A stretch of DNA of 64,000 bases from Halorubrum sp. Hd13 (GTDB lineage: Archaea > Halobacteriota > Halobacteria > Halobacteriales > Haloferacaceae), in contig NZ_NHOY01000096.1 of NCBI RefSeq assembly GCF_002252755.1, positions 1 through 64,000 on the forward strand, read 5' to 3'. Shown in pieces: positions 33,285 to 42,818 of this stretch (positions within the stretch are counted from its first letter, which is position 1; each line of letters begins with the position of its first letter). A program made the position numbers and the translations under genes. The notes under the pieces are model-generated. The model saw only the letters and a program-made list of their open reading frames with translations. It ran no database searches and had not been told where the DNA came from.

Positions 33285-35165
33285 TCAGTCCGAGTCGGCG
33301 CCGTGGACCGCCTCCTCGACCGCCGCCGCGAGCCGCTCGCGCGTCCGGTGGCTCGACTCGGCGTCGGTCCGGACCTCGATCAGGTGCGAGCCGTCGGCGT
33401 CGCGGGCCCGCTCGCACGCCGACACGAGCTCCGCGGCGGTCTCGGCGGGGTCCCCGACCGCCTCGGGCCTCGCGTCGATCCGCGCGTACGCCAGCCCGTG
33501 GAGGTCGGCCATCGGCTCGAACTCGATGCCGTGCGGGGTCTTGAACGACTCCGTGAACGGCGGCTCGAACGACTCGATCGGCAGGGCGTGGAAGATCCCG
33601 CCGCCGTCGTTGTTGATCAGCACGACCGTCGCGTCGACGTCGCACCGGTCGAGCGCGAGCAGGCCGTTGGCGTCGTGGTACAGCGCCAGGTCGCCCACGA
33701 CGAGGGTGAGGTCGTCCGTCGTCGCCGAGCCCGCCCCGAGCGCGCTGGAGACGATCCCGTCGATCCCGCTGACCCCACGGTTGCCGAGCGCGGTGACGCT
33801 CGCCGTCGTCGGCCCGACGAACCGGTCGAGGTCGCGGACGGGCATCGAGTTTGAGACGAACAGCGTCGCCGGGTCGGGGAGCGCGTCGGCCACGGCGCGG
33901 AGCGCGTCGCCCTCGTGGAAGCCGGCCGGGTCGCCGTCGGCCGAGAGAGCGTCGCCGCCCTCGCTCCCGGTCGCGGCTCGCTCTCGGTCGTGTATCTCCC
34001 GAGCGACGCGGTCGGCCTCCTCCCACTGCGCTCGCCAGTCCGGGTCGCCGCCGCCACCGCCGGCGAGCCGCGAGAGGCGGGCGCAGAGCCGGCTCGGCTC
34101 GGCGACGACGAGGTCGGTCGCGGCGAACTCCGCCTCCCGCCAGCGCCCCGCGGGGTCGACCTGATACTGGTCGGCGCCGGTCCCGGCGAGGTACTCGCGG
34201 AGGTTCTTCGAGGTGGGCGACGCGCCGAGGCGGAGGACGACCTCGGGGTCGGCCCACTCGGTCGCCGGGTCGGACCCCCCGGCGTCGTCCCCGGCGACCG
34301 ACGCAGAGAGGTACGCGTCGTACGCCCCGATCACGGGCGCGACGCGGGTGTGACCGCCGTACCGGACGTTCGAGAGCGGGTCGGCGAGCACCGGGAACCC
34401 GGTCGCGTGCGACAGCGCCGTCACCGACTCCGCGTCGAGGCCGGGCGGGTCCGCGGGGCCGGCGACGATCAGCCCGCGGTCGACCACCGAGAGTTCGTTC
34501 GCGAGCGCGCGGAGCTCGTCGTCGCCCGGCTCGGGCGATCCCGGCGTCACGTCGACGTAGGGGCCGTCGCGACCGGCCGCGGAGACCGGGTCGAGGTCGG
34601 CGGGCACGTCGCCCGGCACCCGCGTCGGCTCCAGCGGCTTCTTGAACGGGACGTTGAGGTGAACCGGGCCGGGGTCGGCCCCCTCGGCGGTCGCGACGGC
34701 TCGGCCCACGGTGGTCCGCAGCGATCGGAGCGCGCGGTCGTTCGGCGCCGGCTCGGGGAGGTCCTTATAAAAACGGACGGCGTCGCCGTACAGCTTCTCC
34801 TGATCGGCGGTCTGGTTCGCGCCCGAGTCGCGCAGTTCCGGCGGGCGGTCGGCCGTGAGCGCGAGCAGAGGGACGCGGGCCTGGCTCGCCTCCATCACGG
34901 CCGGGTGGTAGTTGGCGGCGGCGGTGCCGGAGGTGCAGATCAGCGGCGTGACGCTCCCCGTCCGCCGGGCGCGGCCCAGCGCGAAGTAGGCGGCGGAGCG
35001 CTCGTCCAGCTGCGAGAAGACGCGGAGGTCGTCGCGGTCCGCGGCGGCCATCGTCAGCGGCGTCGATCGGCTGCCCGGGGAGACGACGACGGCGTCGACG
35101 CCCGCGGCGACGAGCTCGTCCACGAGCGCCCCCGCCCACAGCGCGTTCCGGTTCGGCGCGGTCAT
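33285..35165 (-). CDS. menD: 2-succinyl-5-enolpyruvyl-6-hydroxy-3-cyclohexene-1-carboxylate synthase (MenD)
   Basis: 626 residues from ATG 35165 (a GTG two codons upstream is possible). The TPP-enzyme N-terminal segment VVSPGSRSTPLTMAAADRDDLRVFSQLDERSAAYFALGRA is typical of MenD, and NNDGGGIFHALPI lies in the C-terminal TPP-binding region. MenD joins isochorismate and 2-oxoglutarate in menaquinone biosynthesis, the main haloarchaeal respiratory quinone. A TATTTAAATA box lies about 25 nt upstream. No other men genes lie in the window. Confidence 0.95.
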   Translation of the reverse strand: MTAPNRNALWAGALVDELVAAGVDAVVVSPGSRSTPLTMAAADRDDLRVFSQLDERSAAYFALGRARRTGSVTPLICTSGTAAANYHPAVMEASQARVPLLALTADRPPELRDSGANQTADQEKLYGDAVRFYKDLPEPAPNDRALRSLRTTVGRAVATAEGADPGPVHLNVPFKKPLEPTRVPGDVPADLDPVSAAGRDGPYVDVTPGSPEPGDDELRALANELSVVDRGLIVAGPADPPGLDAESVTALSHATGFPVLADPLSNVRYGGHTRVAPVIGAYDAYLSASVAGDDAGGSDPATEWADPEVVLRLGASPTSKNLREYLAGTGADQYQVDPAGRWREAEFAATDLVVAEPSRLCARLSRLAGGGGGDPDWRAQWEEADRVAREIHDRERAATGSEGGDALSADGDPAGFHEGDALRAVADALPDPATLFVSNSMPVRDLDRFVGPTTASVTALGNRGVSGIDGIVSSALGAGSATTDDLTLVVGDLALYHDANGLLALDRCDVDATVVLINNDGGGIFHALPIESFEPPFTESFKTPHGIEFEPMADLHGLAYARIDARPEAVGDPAETAAELVSACERARDADGSHLIEVRTDAESSHRTRERLAAAVEEAVHGADSD

Positions 35166-35223
35166 TGCCACCGCTTGGTGGTCGATATTTAAATACTCCC
35201 GCGGGTCGGCCTGGCCGGATTCG

Positions 35224-36189
35224 TTATACCCGGTCCAGCCGCGAGAGCCCGTGCCACACCGCGTCGACGAGGCGGTCCTCGCCCTCGCCCTCGGCGTCCT
35301 CCCAGCCGCGGGCGATGGCGTCCTCCAGCACCGGCACGGGGTGATTCTCGAAGTTGTTCATCCCGCGGAACGTCTCCAGCGCCTCGCGGTGGGGCTCGCC
35401 GAAGGCGTCGCCCTCGGCCGCCTCGCTCCCGGCCGCGTCGCCCTCGGGCGCATCGCTCTCGTCGAGGAACCCGAGGTCGGCGAGCGTCGCCGCGACGGCC
35501 GCGGCCGCCTCGCCCGTCAGCTCCCGGGTCTCGTCGGGCGCCTCGCGCTCCAGCAGGGTGACGTCGTACAGCTTGAACACCCGCTCGAGCTCGTCGATCG
35601 GGCCGTCGTGGTCGTCGACGCGCACGTCGATCCAGCGGTCGTTCCGGCCGTCGTACCCGCCCTCGGGCTTCGCGACGTACAGCGCCGCCGACTGCTCGCC
35701 GCGCTTGTCGCCGCCAGCCTCGTTGCCGGCGTGGAGCGCGGCGATGAGCCGCTCGGGGAGGCCGCCGTCCGTCTCCTCGAACGCGTCCGCCATCGCGGTC
35801 AGCGTCTCGGCGTTCTCCAGGATGTTGCCCTGCACGGTGTAGCCGTCGCCCTGCAGGTCGCCGGCGTAGTCGTGGCACTCGTCGCCGGTGAACGCGGCCG
35901 GCTCGCCGTCGAGGCCGACGACGCCGACCTGTCGGGAGGGCGCCTCGTCGTCCGCGCTCGTGAGCGCGTCGACGACCGCCTCGGCGTCGCGGCCCTCCCG
36001 GAGGCGGTCGAGGCCGTCGGGGCCGTAGGCGACGTTCGCGAAGCTCTGCGTGGCGACCGCGCCGGCGTCCGCGCTGACGAACGGGACGACGGCGCCGACG
36101 CTGACGAACTTCGACTGGACCGCGACGCCGACGGCGTCGGTCTCCGGGTCGCGGGCGGCGATCGAGAACGTCGAGGGACGAGGTGGCAT
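35224..36189 (-). CDS. DUF1028 family protein (Ntn-hydrolase-like)
   Basis: 321 residues from ATG 36189. The N-terminal FSIAARDPETDAVGVAVQSKFVSVGAVVPFVSADAGAVATQSFANVAYGPDGLDRLREG is the DUF1028 signature. An Ala/Glu/Asp-rich linker (about 250-275) leads to a C-terminal helical extension (REALETFRGMNNFENHPVP). The family has an Ntn-hydrolase-like fold but its function is not established. It is monocistronic and divergent from grpE. Confidence 0.88.
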   Translation of the reverse strand: MPPRPSTFSIAARDPETDAVGVAVQSKFVSVGAVVPFVSADAGAVATQSFANVAYGPDGLDRLREGRDAEAVVDALTSADDEAPSRQVGVVGLDGEPAAFTGDECHDYAGDLQGDGYTVQGNILENAETLTAMADAFEETDGGLPERLIAALHAGNEAGGDKRGEQSAALYVAKPEGGYDGRNDRWIDVRVDDHDGPIDELERVFKLYDVTLLEREAPDETRELTGEAAAAVAATLADLGFLDESDAPEGDAAGSEAAEGDAFGEPHREALETFRGMNNFENHPVPVLEDAIARGWEDAEGEGEDRLVDAVWHGLSRLDRV

Positions 36190-36346
36190 GCGGATACACG
36201 GATCGACGGCCGCCCTCATAAGTTCGGTCGGGTCGTCCGGGCGGTCCGCCCCTCGTCGACGTCGGCGTCGCCGACGCCGCGCCCCGCGCCGCCGCTCGCG
36301 GTCGCGTTCTGCAACGCTTATGCACGCCGACCGACTTCGATCGGGT

Positions 36347-37051
36347 ATGAGCGACGACGACGCCGTCGACGTCGAGGTCGAGTCCTCCGACGACGCCGCG
36401 GCCGACGCGGCGAGCGCGAACGGAACGGCGGAGGCGACCGCCGGGGAAGCGAGCGGCGAGCCGGCGCGCGGGACCGACGCGGAGAGCGACGTGACCGACG
36501 CCGAGGCCGACGCGGACCGCGAGGCGCTGGCCGCCGCCGTCGCCGAGCACGACGAGGCGCTCGCGCGGGAGGTCGCCGAGCTGGAGGCGGAGCTCGCGGA
36601 GACGCGCGCGGACCTCCTCGAGACCGAGGAGGAGGTCGAGGAGCTGACGAGCAAGCTCGCCCGCGTGAAGGCGGACTTCAGCAACTACAAACAGCGCGCG
36701 AAGCGCAAGCAGGACGAGATCCGCGAGCGCGCGTCCGAGAAGCTCGTCGAGCGGATCACCCCGGTCCGCAACGACCTCCTCCGCGCGCTCGACCAGGAGG
36801 CGGGGAGCGATCTCCGCCCCGGCGTCGAGTCGACGCTGGAGAAGTTCGACGAGGTGCTCGCCGAGGAGGGCGTCGAGCCAATCGCGCCCGACCCGGGCGA
36901 CGAGGTCGACCCGTCCCGCCACCAGGTGATGCTCCGCGTCGAGAGCGACCAGCCCGAGGGCACCGTCCACGAGGTGTACGAGCCCGGCTACGAGATGGGC
37001 GACCGCGTCGTCAGCGAGGCGAAGGTCACCGTCAGCGCCGACGGGTCGTAG
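36347..37051 (+). CDS. grpE: GrpE nucleotide-exchange factor
   Basis: 234 residues from ATG 36347; the next upstream ATG at 36320 would add a poorly conserved tail. About 60 acidic residues lead into a coiled coil (about 75-125) with the GrpE core SKLARVKADFSNYKQRAKRKQDEIRERA and the beta-wing SRHQVMLRVESDQPEGTVHEVYEPGYEMGDRVVSEAKVTVS. It exchanges nucleotide on DnaK. dnaK and dnaJ are not adjacent, unlike in many haloarchaea. Confidence 0.95.
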   Translation: MSDDDAVDVEVESSDDAAADAASANGTAEATAGEASGEPARGTDAESDVTDAEADADREALAAAVAEHDEALAREVAELEAELAETRADLLETEEEVEELTSKLARVKADFSNYKQRAKRKQDEIRERASEKLVERITPVRNDLLRALDQEAGSDLRPGVESTLEKFDEVLAEEGVEPIAPDPGDEVDPSRHQVMLRVESDQPEGTVHEVYEPGYEMGDRVVSEAKVTVSADGS

Positions 37052-37078
37052 TCGACGGCCCGGGCCCCCGTCCCGTTT

Positions 37079-37930
37079 TCACTCCTCGCTTGCGTACCGG
37101 CCCGCGATCTCGTCGAGCCCCGCGTCCGGCTCGGCGGCGTGGGGCACCGACAGCGGCGAGACCGACACCTCGCCGTCGACGACCGCCCGCCTATCGGTGC
37201 CGATCGGGTCGGGCACGTCCTCGGGCGTCATCCGCCCCCAGATCGGATCGGAGATGGCGACGCCGCCGTTGCCGTCGGAGGTCGCCTCCATCCCGTACCA
37301 CTCGGACGGCGTGGTGACGCGCATCGGCGCGGGGTCGACGGCGCGGTCCGAGCCGCCGGGGTCGGCCGCGACCGGCTCCGAGCCGCCGTCGGCCTCGGCC
37401 GACGCCGCCATCGGCGCGTTGACGTTGAGGTAGTCGGCCCGCTCGAAGGCGCCCGCCGCCGGGGCCTCGTTGACGAGGAACCGCGTGGCGCGCACGGCGT
37501 GCGCGAACGACGCCGGCGGCAGGTCCCGCTTCCACCAGTCGTCGCCGCCCGGCACGTACATCGACGTCGCGATTCCGGGGACGCCGAAGAAGGCGCCCTC
37601 GACGGCCGCCGAGACGGTCCCGGACCGTCCGAGCGTGTACGCGCCGAGGTTGGCGCCCTCGTTGCACCCGGCGACCACGAGGTCGGCGTCCGGGACGAGC
37701 TCGTCGAGGCCGGCGACGACGCAGTCCACGGGCGTCCCGTCCACAGCGTACCCCAGCTCGTGCTCGCGGACCTCGACGTCGGCGGAGATGGCGCGCCCGA
37801 TCGAAGAGCGGTCGCCGGTCGGCGCGACCGCGACCACGTCGTAATCGGCCGCGAGCGCGTCGTACAGCGCGCGGAAGCCGACGGCGTCGACGCCGTCGTC
37901 GTTCGTCAGTAGGATCCGCTCGACGCTCAT
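37079..37930 (-). CDS. surE: 5'/3'-nucleotidase SurE
   Basis: 283 residues from ATG 37930. The SurE metal-site motif ERILLTNDDGVDAVGFRAL is at the N-terminus, followed by APTGDRSSIG and VVAGCNEGANLGAYTLGRSGTVSAAVEGAFFGVPGIATS. It dephosphorylates nucleoside monophosphates. A Gly/Asp-rich insertion lies near 190-220. It is convergent with grpE and divergent from the coiled-coil gene. Confidence 0.94.
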   Translation of the reverse strand: MSVERILLTNDDGVDAVGFRALYDALAADYDVVAVAPTGDRSSIGRAISADVEVREHELGYAVDGTPVDCVVAGLDELVPDADLVVAGCNEGANLGAYTLGRSGTVSAAVEGAFFGVPGIATSMYVPGGDDWWKRDLPPASFAHAVRATRFLVNEAPAAGAFERADYLNVNAPMAASAEADGGSEPVAADPGGSDRAVDPAPMRVTTPSEWYGMEATSDGNGGVAISDPIWGRMTPEDVPDPIGTDRRAVVDGEVSVSPLSVPHAAEPDAGLDEIAGRYASEE

Positions 37931-38037
37931 ACCAGTACATCGGGCGGTTCGGACAAAAGCCCACCGTCGGCGGCGGGCTGTCGGCGCCGCCGCGCCGAAC
38001 GGAAAAGCCCACGTATCCCGGGGCCCCATCGTGCGAC

Positions 38038-38400
38038 ATGGGATTCGGGGACACGGCCAAGAAGATCCAGACGCTCGCCGACAAGGCCGAGCGCACGTAC
38101 CAGAAGATCAACGAGCTCCGCAACGAGGTCGAGGAGACCCAGACGACCGTGGTCGACACCTCCGAGCGCGTCCAGCGGCTGGAGAACGAGATGGCCGAAC
38201 AGCGGGCCGTCCTCGACACCGTCGCGCGCGAGGTCGGCGTCGACTTGGAGAGCGTCAGCACCGAGGCGCACATCACCGAGGCGGAGCGCGCCGCCGCGGA
38301 GAGCTCGCCCGGGAGCGCGACCGGGGGCGCCGGATCGGCCGAGAGCGACGGCGGCGAGCCGGGGGACGCGACCGACGGGGCGAGCGAGGACGCGGCGTAA
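38038..38400 (+). CDS. coiled-coil protein, DUF5798-like
   Basis: 120 residues. A continuous coiled coil runs over about 5-65 (AKKIQTLADKAERTYQKINELRNEVEETQTTVVDTSERVQRLENEMAEQRAVLDTVAREVGVD), followed by an acidic Gly/Ala/Ser tail. I associate the coiled-coil part with haloarchaeal DUF5798. It is probably a small oligomeric scaffold; the function is unknown. Its start lies about 108 nt from surE on the opposite strand. Confidence 0.78.
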   Translation: MGFGDTAKKIQTLADKAERTYQKINELRNEVEETQTTVVDTSERVQRLENEMAEQRAVLDTVAREVGVDLESVSTEAHITEAERAAAESSPGSATGGAGSAESDGGEPGDATDGASEDAA

Positions 38401-38403
38401 CCC

Positions 38404-39018
38404 CTATTCGGCCGGTTCCGCCGTCTGGTCGGCCGATTTCTCTCCGTCGGCGGCCCGCGACACCACCTCGGCCGGCACGCCCGCGACCGTCGTTTCCGGC
38501 GGGACGTCGGCGGCGACGAGCGAGTTCGCGGCGACCTGCGCCCCCTCGCCGACCGTGACGCCCGGGAGGACGACAGCGCCCGCCCCGATCATCGCGCCCT
38601 CCTCGACGACGACGTCGCCGAGTCGGTACTCGTCGCTGAGGAACTCGTGGCACAGCAGGGTCGCGTCGTAGCCGACGATCGCGTCGTCGCCGACGGTGAT
38701 CCGCTCCGGCCAGAACACGTCGGGCGTCGACTCCAATCCCCACGCGACGCCGGTCCCGACCGCGACGCCGATCCGCCGCAGCAGCCAGTTCTTCAGCCGC
38801 AGGCTCGGGCAGACCCGCGCGAGCACGATCACGACGTAGTTCCGGACGACGACGAGCGGCGACTTCGCGTCCGGCCACGACCACAGCGAGTTCCGCGGGC
38901 CGGGCGTCGCGTGGCGGTCGAGTCGCTCGGTCCGGGAGTCGTCCGCCGCATGGTCGGCCGCGGTCGCGCCCGCGGCGTTCGTCGGTTCGGCCGCCGCGCC
39001 ACCGTCCTCGTGAGTCAC
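38404..39018 (-). CDS. left-handed beta-helix acyltransferase
   Basis: 204 residues if GTG 39018 is used. Hexapeptide repeats of the LbetaH fold are clear: ITVGDDAIVGYDATLLCHEFLSDEYRLGDVVVEEGAMIGAGAVVLPGVTVGEGAQVAANSLVAADVPPETTVAGVPAEVV. An amphipathic helix region (VVVRNYVVIVLARVCPSLRLKNWLLRRIG) precedes it. It resembles WcaF/maltose O-acetyltransferase enzymes that acetylate sugars. The acceptor is unknown. It lies on the same strand as purD, about 50 nt downstream. Confidence 0.88.
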   Translation of the reverse strand: MTHEDGGAAAEPTNAAGATAADHAADDSRTERLDRHATPGPRNSLWSWPDAKSPLVVVRNYVVIVLARVCPSLRLKNWLLRRIGVAVGTGVAWGLESTPDVFWPERITVGDDAIVGYDATLLCHEFLSDEYRLGDVVVEEGAMIGAGAVVLPGVTVGEGAQVAANSLVAADVPPETTVAGVPAEVVSRAADGEKSADQTAEPAE

Positions 39019-39067
39019 GAGGGCCCGTTCGGGCGGCTCCGGTAAAAGGGTCGCTGACGGGGGCGCG

Positions 39068-40351
39068 CTACTCCCGCAGCTCGTCAATGTGTTCGATCCG
39101 CCGCTCGACGAGGTCGGCCGTCCCGACGTCGTGGCGGATCCGGAGCCCGTCGCCGGCGGCAGAGAGCCCGTCTTCGGCCTGTCGCTCGGCGGCGGCGATC
39201 GAGTCGCCGCGGCCCACGACCGCGAACGAGCGCGAGGTGGTCGTGTACAGCCCGTCGTCGCGCTCGTCGACGCTGGCGTAGTAGAGCAGCGCGTCGCCGA
39301 CGCTCTCCTCGTCGACCGCGATCCGCGCGCCCGCGTCGGGGTCGACCGGGTAGCCGTCCGGCACGGCGTACTTGCAGACGGTCGCCTCGCCCGAGAAGGC
39401 CAGTTCGGGGAGCGCGCTGCCGTCGCGCGCGGCCGTCAACACGTCGACGAAGGGGGTATCCAGCACCGGCAGCGCGTTCATCGCCTCCGGGTCGCCGAAG
39501 CGCGCGTTGAACTCGACGACCTTCGGCCCCGCGTCGGTGAGCATGAACTGGCCGTAGAGGACGCCCTTGTAGTCCGGGAGCGCGTCGACGACCGCCTCCA
39601 GCACGTCGACGGCGGCCTCGTAGTCGCCGTCGTCCATGAACGGGAGCGAGCGGCCCGTGTCCGAGTACGAGCCCATCCCGCCCGTGTTCGGGCCCTCGTC
39701 GCCCTCGTAGGCGCGCTTGTGGTCCTGCACCGCGGGCGTCGTCCGGACGTCGCCGTTCGCGACGAACGCCTGGACCGTGAACTCCTCGCCGACCAGGCGC
39801 TCCTCCAACACGACGCGGTCGTAGCCGGAATCCCGGAGGTACGCCTTCGCCTCCTCGGCGGTCACCTGATCGCCGATCACCTTCACGCCCTTCCCGCCCG
39901 TGAGCCCGGCCGGCTTCACGGCGAGGTCGCCGTCGGCCGCGTCGATGTAGTCGCAGGCGGCCTCCGTGTCGTCGAACACCGCGTAGTCGGGACAACCGGG
40001 GATCGACGCCTCCTCCATGAACTCGCGCTGGTACGCCTTGTCCGTCTCCAGGCGCGCCTCCGCGGCCCGCGGGCCGAACGCGTACACGCCGGCGTCGTCG
40101 AGCGCGTCGGCGACCCCCGCCGCGAGCGCCGACTCGGGACCGATCACGGCGAGGTCGGCGCCGACGTCGGTCGCGTAGTCGGCGACGGCCTCGGCGTCGG
40201 TCTCGTCGATCGACTCGAACCCCTCGGCAAGCCGTCGGATGCCCGGGTTCCGGTTGCTCGCGCAGGCGTACAGCGCGCAGTCGTCGGCGACCGCGCGGGC
40301 GATCGCGTGCTCGCGTCCGCCGCCGCCGACGAGGAGTACGGTCTCGGTCAT
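39068..40351 (-). CDS. purD: phosphoribosylamine-glycine ligase (PurD)
   Basis: 427 residues from ATG 40351. MTETVLLVGGGGREHAIARAVADD opens the ATP-grasp fold; KPAGLTGGKGVKVI and EFNARFGDPEAMNALPVL are the ATP-grasp and glycine-binding motifs. Step 2 of purine biosynthesis: phosphoribosylamine + glycine + ATP to GAR. Downstream is the acyltransferase gene on the same strand. Upstream it is divergent from the thioredoxin-domain gene, across an A/T-poor 142-bp gap. Confidence 0.96.
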   Translation of the reverse strand: MTETVLLVGGGGREHAIARAVADDCALYACASNRNPGIRRLAEGFESIDETDAEAVADYATDVGADLAVIGPESALAAGVADALDDAGVYAFGPRAAEARLETDKAYQREFMEEASIPGCPDYAVFDDTEAACDYIDAADGDLAVKPAGLTGGKGVKVIGDQVTAEEAKAYLRDSGYDRVVLEERLVGEEFTVQAFVANGDVRTTPAVQDHKRAYEGDEGPNTGGMGSYSDTGRSLPFMDDGDYEAAVDVLEAVVDALPDYKGVLYGQFMLTDAGPKVVEFNARFGDPEAMNALPVLDTPFVDVLTAARDGSALPELAFSGEATVCKYAVPDGYPVDPDAGARIAVDEESVGDALLYYASVDERDDGLYTTTSRSFAVVGRGDSIAAAERQAEDGLSAAGDGLRIRHDVGTADLVERRIEHIDELRE

Positions 40352-40493
40352 GCCCGACGGATACGTACATGGTAGTGTAAGCTTTACTTTCCACTCGCAC
40401 CGAGATAGCCATATACGTGGATCGTTTGCGGGAGCGACGCCCGAACCCGCCCCTCGTGTGAGGCTTTTTGCCTCGCCGGGGCGAACCGCGGGT

Positions 40494-42719
40494 ATGACAC
40501 AGCCGACGGAGCGGAACCGCCTCGACGACGAGGCGAGCCCGTACCTCCGACAGCACGCCGACAACCCGGTCCACTGGCAGCCGTGGGGCGACGAGGCGTT
40601 CGAGCGCGCCCGAGAGCACGACGTGCCCGTGTTCGTCTCCATCGGCTACTCCTCCTGCCACTGGTGTCACGTGATGGCCGAGGAGAGCTTCGAGGACGAG
40701 GGGGTCGCGGACGTCCTCAACGAGTCGTTCGTCCCGATCAAGGTCGACCGCGAGGAGCGCCCCGACGTCGACAGCACGTTCATGACCGTCTCACAGCTCG
40801 TCACTGGCGGCGGCGGCTGGCCGCTCTCCGCGTGGTGTACCCCAGAGGGGAAGCCGTTCTACGTCGGGACCTACTTCCCGCCCGAGCCGCGCCGGAACCA
40901 GCCCGGGTTCCGCGACCTCTGCGAGCGCATCGCCGACTCGTGGGCCGACCCCGAGCAGCGCGAGGAGATGGAGCGGCGCGCCGAGCAGTGGACGACGAGC
41001 GCTCGCGACGAGCTGGAGTCCGTGCCCGACGCGGGCGCGGCGGGCGACACGGAGGCGCCCGGCGCCGACCTCCTCGACGAGGCCGCCGCCGCCGCGGTCC
41101 GCGGGTACGACGACGAGTACGGCGGGTTCGGGAGCGGCGGCGCGAAGTTCCCGATGCCCGGGCGGATCGACCTGCTCATGCGCGCCTCCTCCCGGAGCGG
41201 CCGGGACGCCGCGCTCGCGGCCGCGACCGGGACCCTCGACGGGATGGCGCGCGGCGGGATGTACGACCAGATCGGCGGCGGCTTCCACCGGTACGCGACC
41301 GACCGGCGGTGGACGGTGCCGCACTTCGAGAAGATGCTGTACGACAACGCGGAGCTCCCGCTGGTGTACCTCGACGGGTACCGCCTCACCGGCGACCCGG
41401 CGTACGCCCGCGTCGCGAGCGAGACGCTGGGGTTCCTCGACCGCGAGCTCCGCCACGAGGCGGGCGGCTTCTTCAGCACGCTCGACGCGCGGAGCGCGCC
41501 GCCCGAGAGCCGGCGGGGTGACGCGAGCGGGAACGGAAGCGGTCACGCCGACGTCGAGGGCGCCTTCTACGTCTGGACGCCCGGCGAGGTCGACGCGGTC
41601 CTCGACGAGCCGGCCGCGTCGCTGGCGAAGGAGCGGTACGGGATCGAGTCGGGCGGGAACTTCGAGCGCGGCACGACCGTACCGACGATCGCGGCGTCGG
41701 TCGCGGCGCTCGCCGAGGACCGCGACCTCTCGGTCGAGGAGGTCCGCGAGCGCCTGACCGAGGCCCGCGTCGCGCTGTTCGAGGCGCGGGAGTCGCGCCC
41801 GCGGCCCGCCCGCGACGAGAAGGTGCTCGCGGCGTGGAACGGCCGAGCGGTCTCCGCGTTCGCGAGCGCGGCGGGCGTCCTCGGCGAGGAGTACGCCGCG
41901 ATCGCCCGCGAGGCGCTCGACTTCTGTCGCGACCGGCTGTACGACGCGGAGACGGGTGCGCTCGCCCGGCGGTGGCTCGACGGCGACGTCCGCGGCCCGG
42001 GGTACCTCGACGACCACGCGTTCCTCGCGCGCGGCGCGCTCGACGTCTACGCCGCCACCGGCGACCCGGAGCCGCTCGGGTTCGCGCTGGAACTGGCCGA
42101 GACGATCGTCGCGGAGTTCCACGACGCGGACGACGGAACGATCTACTTCACGCGGGACCCGGAGGCGGGCGAGGGTGACGGGACGGCCGGGGACGGCGAT
42201 GGGCCCCCCGCCGGCGACGGCGCCCTGTTCGCCCGCCCGCAGGAGTTCACCGACCGCTCGACGCCGTCGAGCCTCGGCGTGGCGGCGGAGACGCTGGCGC
42301 TCCTCGACGGGTTCCGGACCGACCGCGAGTTCGCCGCGGTCGCGGAGGCGGTGGTGACGACCCACGCGGACCGGATCCGGGCGAGCCCGCTGGAGCACGT
42401 CTCGCTGGTGCGGGCGGCCGAGCGCGTCGAGACCGGCGGGGTCGAGGCGACGGTCGCCGCCGACGCGGTGCCGGACGCGTGGCGCGAGACCCTCGGCGAG
42501 CGGTACCTCCCGGGCGCGCTCGTCGCGCCGAGACCGCCGACCGAGGCGGGGCTCGACGAGTGGCTCGACCGGCTCGACATGGACGAGGCGCCGCCGATAT
42601 GGGCCGGGCGCGACGCGGTCGACGGCGAGCCGACCGCCTACGTCTGCGAGGGTCGGACCTGCTCGCCGCCGGAGGCCGACCTCGACGCGGCGCTGGCGTG
42701 GCTGGCGGAGCGGCGGTAG
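40494..42719 (+). CDS. thioredoxin-domain protein (YyaL/DUF255 family)
   Basis: 741 residues from ATG 40494. The N-terminal thioredoxin-like domain has the conserved CHWCHVM motif (Cys near residue 58) followed by DREERPDVDSTFM. The rest is an (alpha/alpha)6-like domain containing MARGGMYDQIGGGFHRYATDRRWTVPHFEKMLYDNAELPLVYLDGY, typical of YyaL/spermatogenesis-associated proteins. Function is unknown; it is thought to be a redox or N-acyl-glucosamine-epimerase-like enzyme. The C-terminus carries Gly/Asp-rich insertions. Confidence 0.9.
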   Translation: MTQPTERNRLDDEASPYLRQHADNPVHWQPWGDEAFERAREHDVPVFVSIGYSSCHWCHVMAEESFEDEGVADVLNESFVPIKVDREERPDVDSTFMTVSQLVTGGGGWPLSAWCTPEGKPFYVGTYFPPEPRRNQPGFRDLCERIADSWADPEQREEMERRAEQWTTSARDELESVPDAGAAGDTEAPGADLLDEAAAAAVRGYDDEYGGFGSGGAKFPMPGRIDLLMRASSRSGRDAALAAATGTLDGMARGGMYDQIGGGFHRYATDRRWTVPHFEKMLYDNAELPLVYLDGYRLTGDPAYARVASETLGFLDRELRHEAGGFFSTLDARSAPPESRRGDASGNGSGHADVEGAFYVWTPGEVDAVLDEPAASLAKERYGIESGGNFERGTTVPTIAASVAALAEDRDLSVEEVRERLTEARVALFEARESRPRPARDEKVLAAWNGRAVSAFASAAGVLGEEYAAIAREALDFCRDRLYDAETGALARRWLDGDVRGPGYLDDHAFLARGALDVYAATGDPEPLGFALELAETIVAEFHDADDGTIYFTRDPEAGEGDGTAGDGDGPPAGDGALFARPQEFTDRSTPSSLGVAAETLALLDGFRTDREFAAVAEAVVTTHADRIRASPLEHVSLVRAAERVETGGVEATVAADAVPDAWRETLGERYLPGALVAPRPPTEAGLDEWLDRLDMDEAPPIWAGRDAVDGEPTAYVCEGRTCSPPEADLDAALAWLAERR

Positions 42720-42818
42720 GCGAGCGACTCCGGACCGGCGGTTCGAGTGCCTCTCGGACAGCCGGCGGCGCGAGTAAGCCGCGGCGTAATTATATGCGTC
42801 CGTCACGACGCTCCGTCC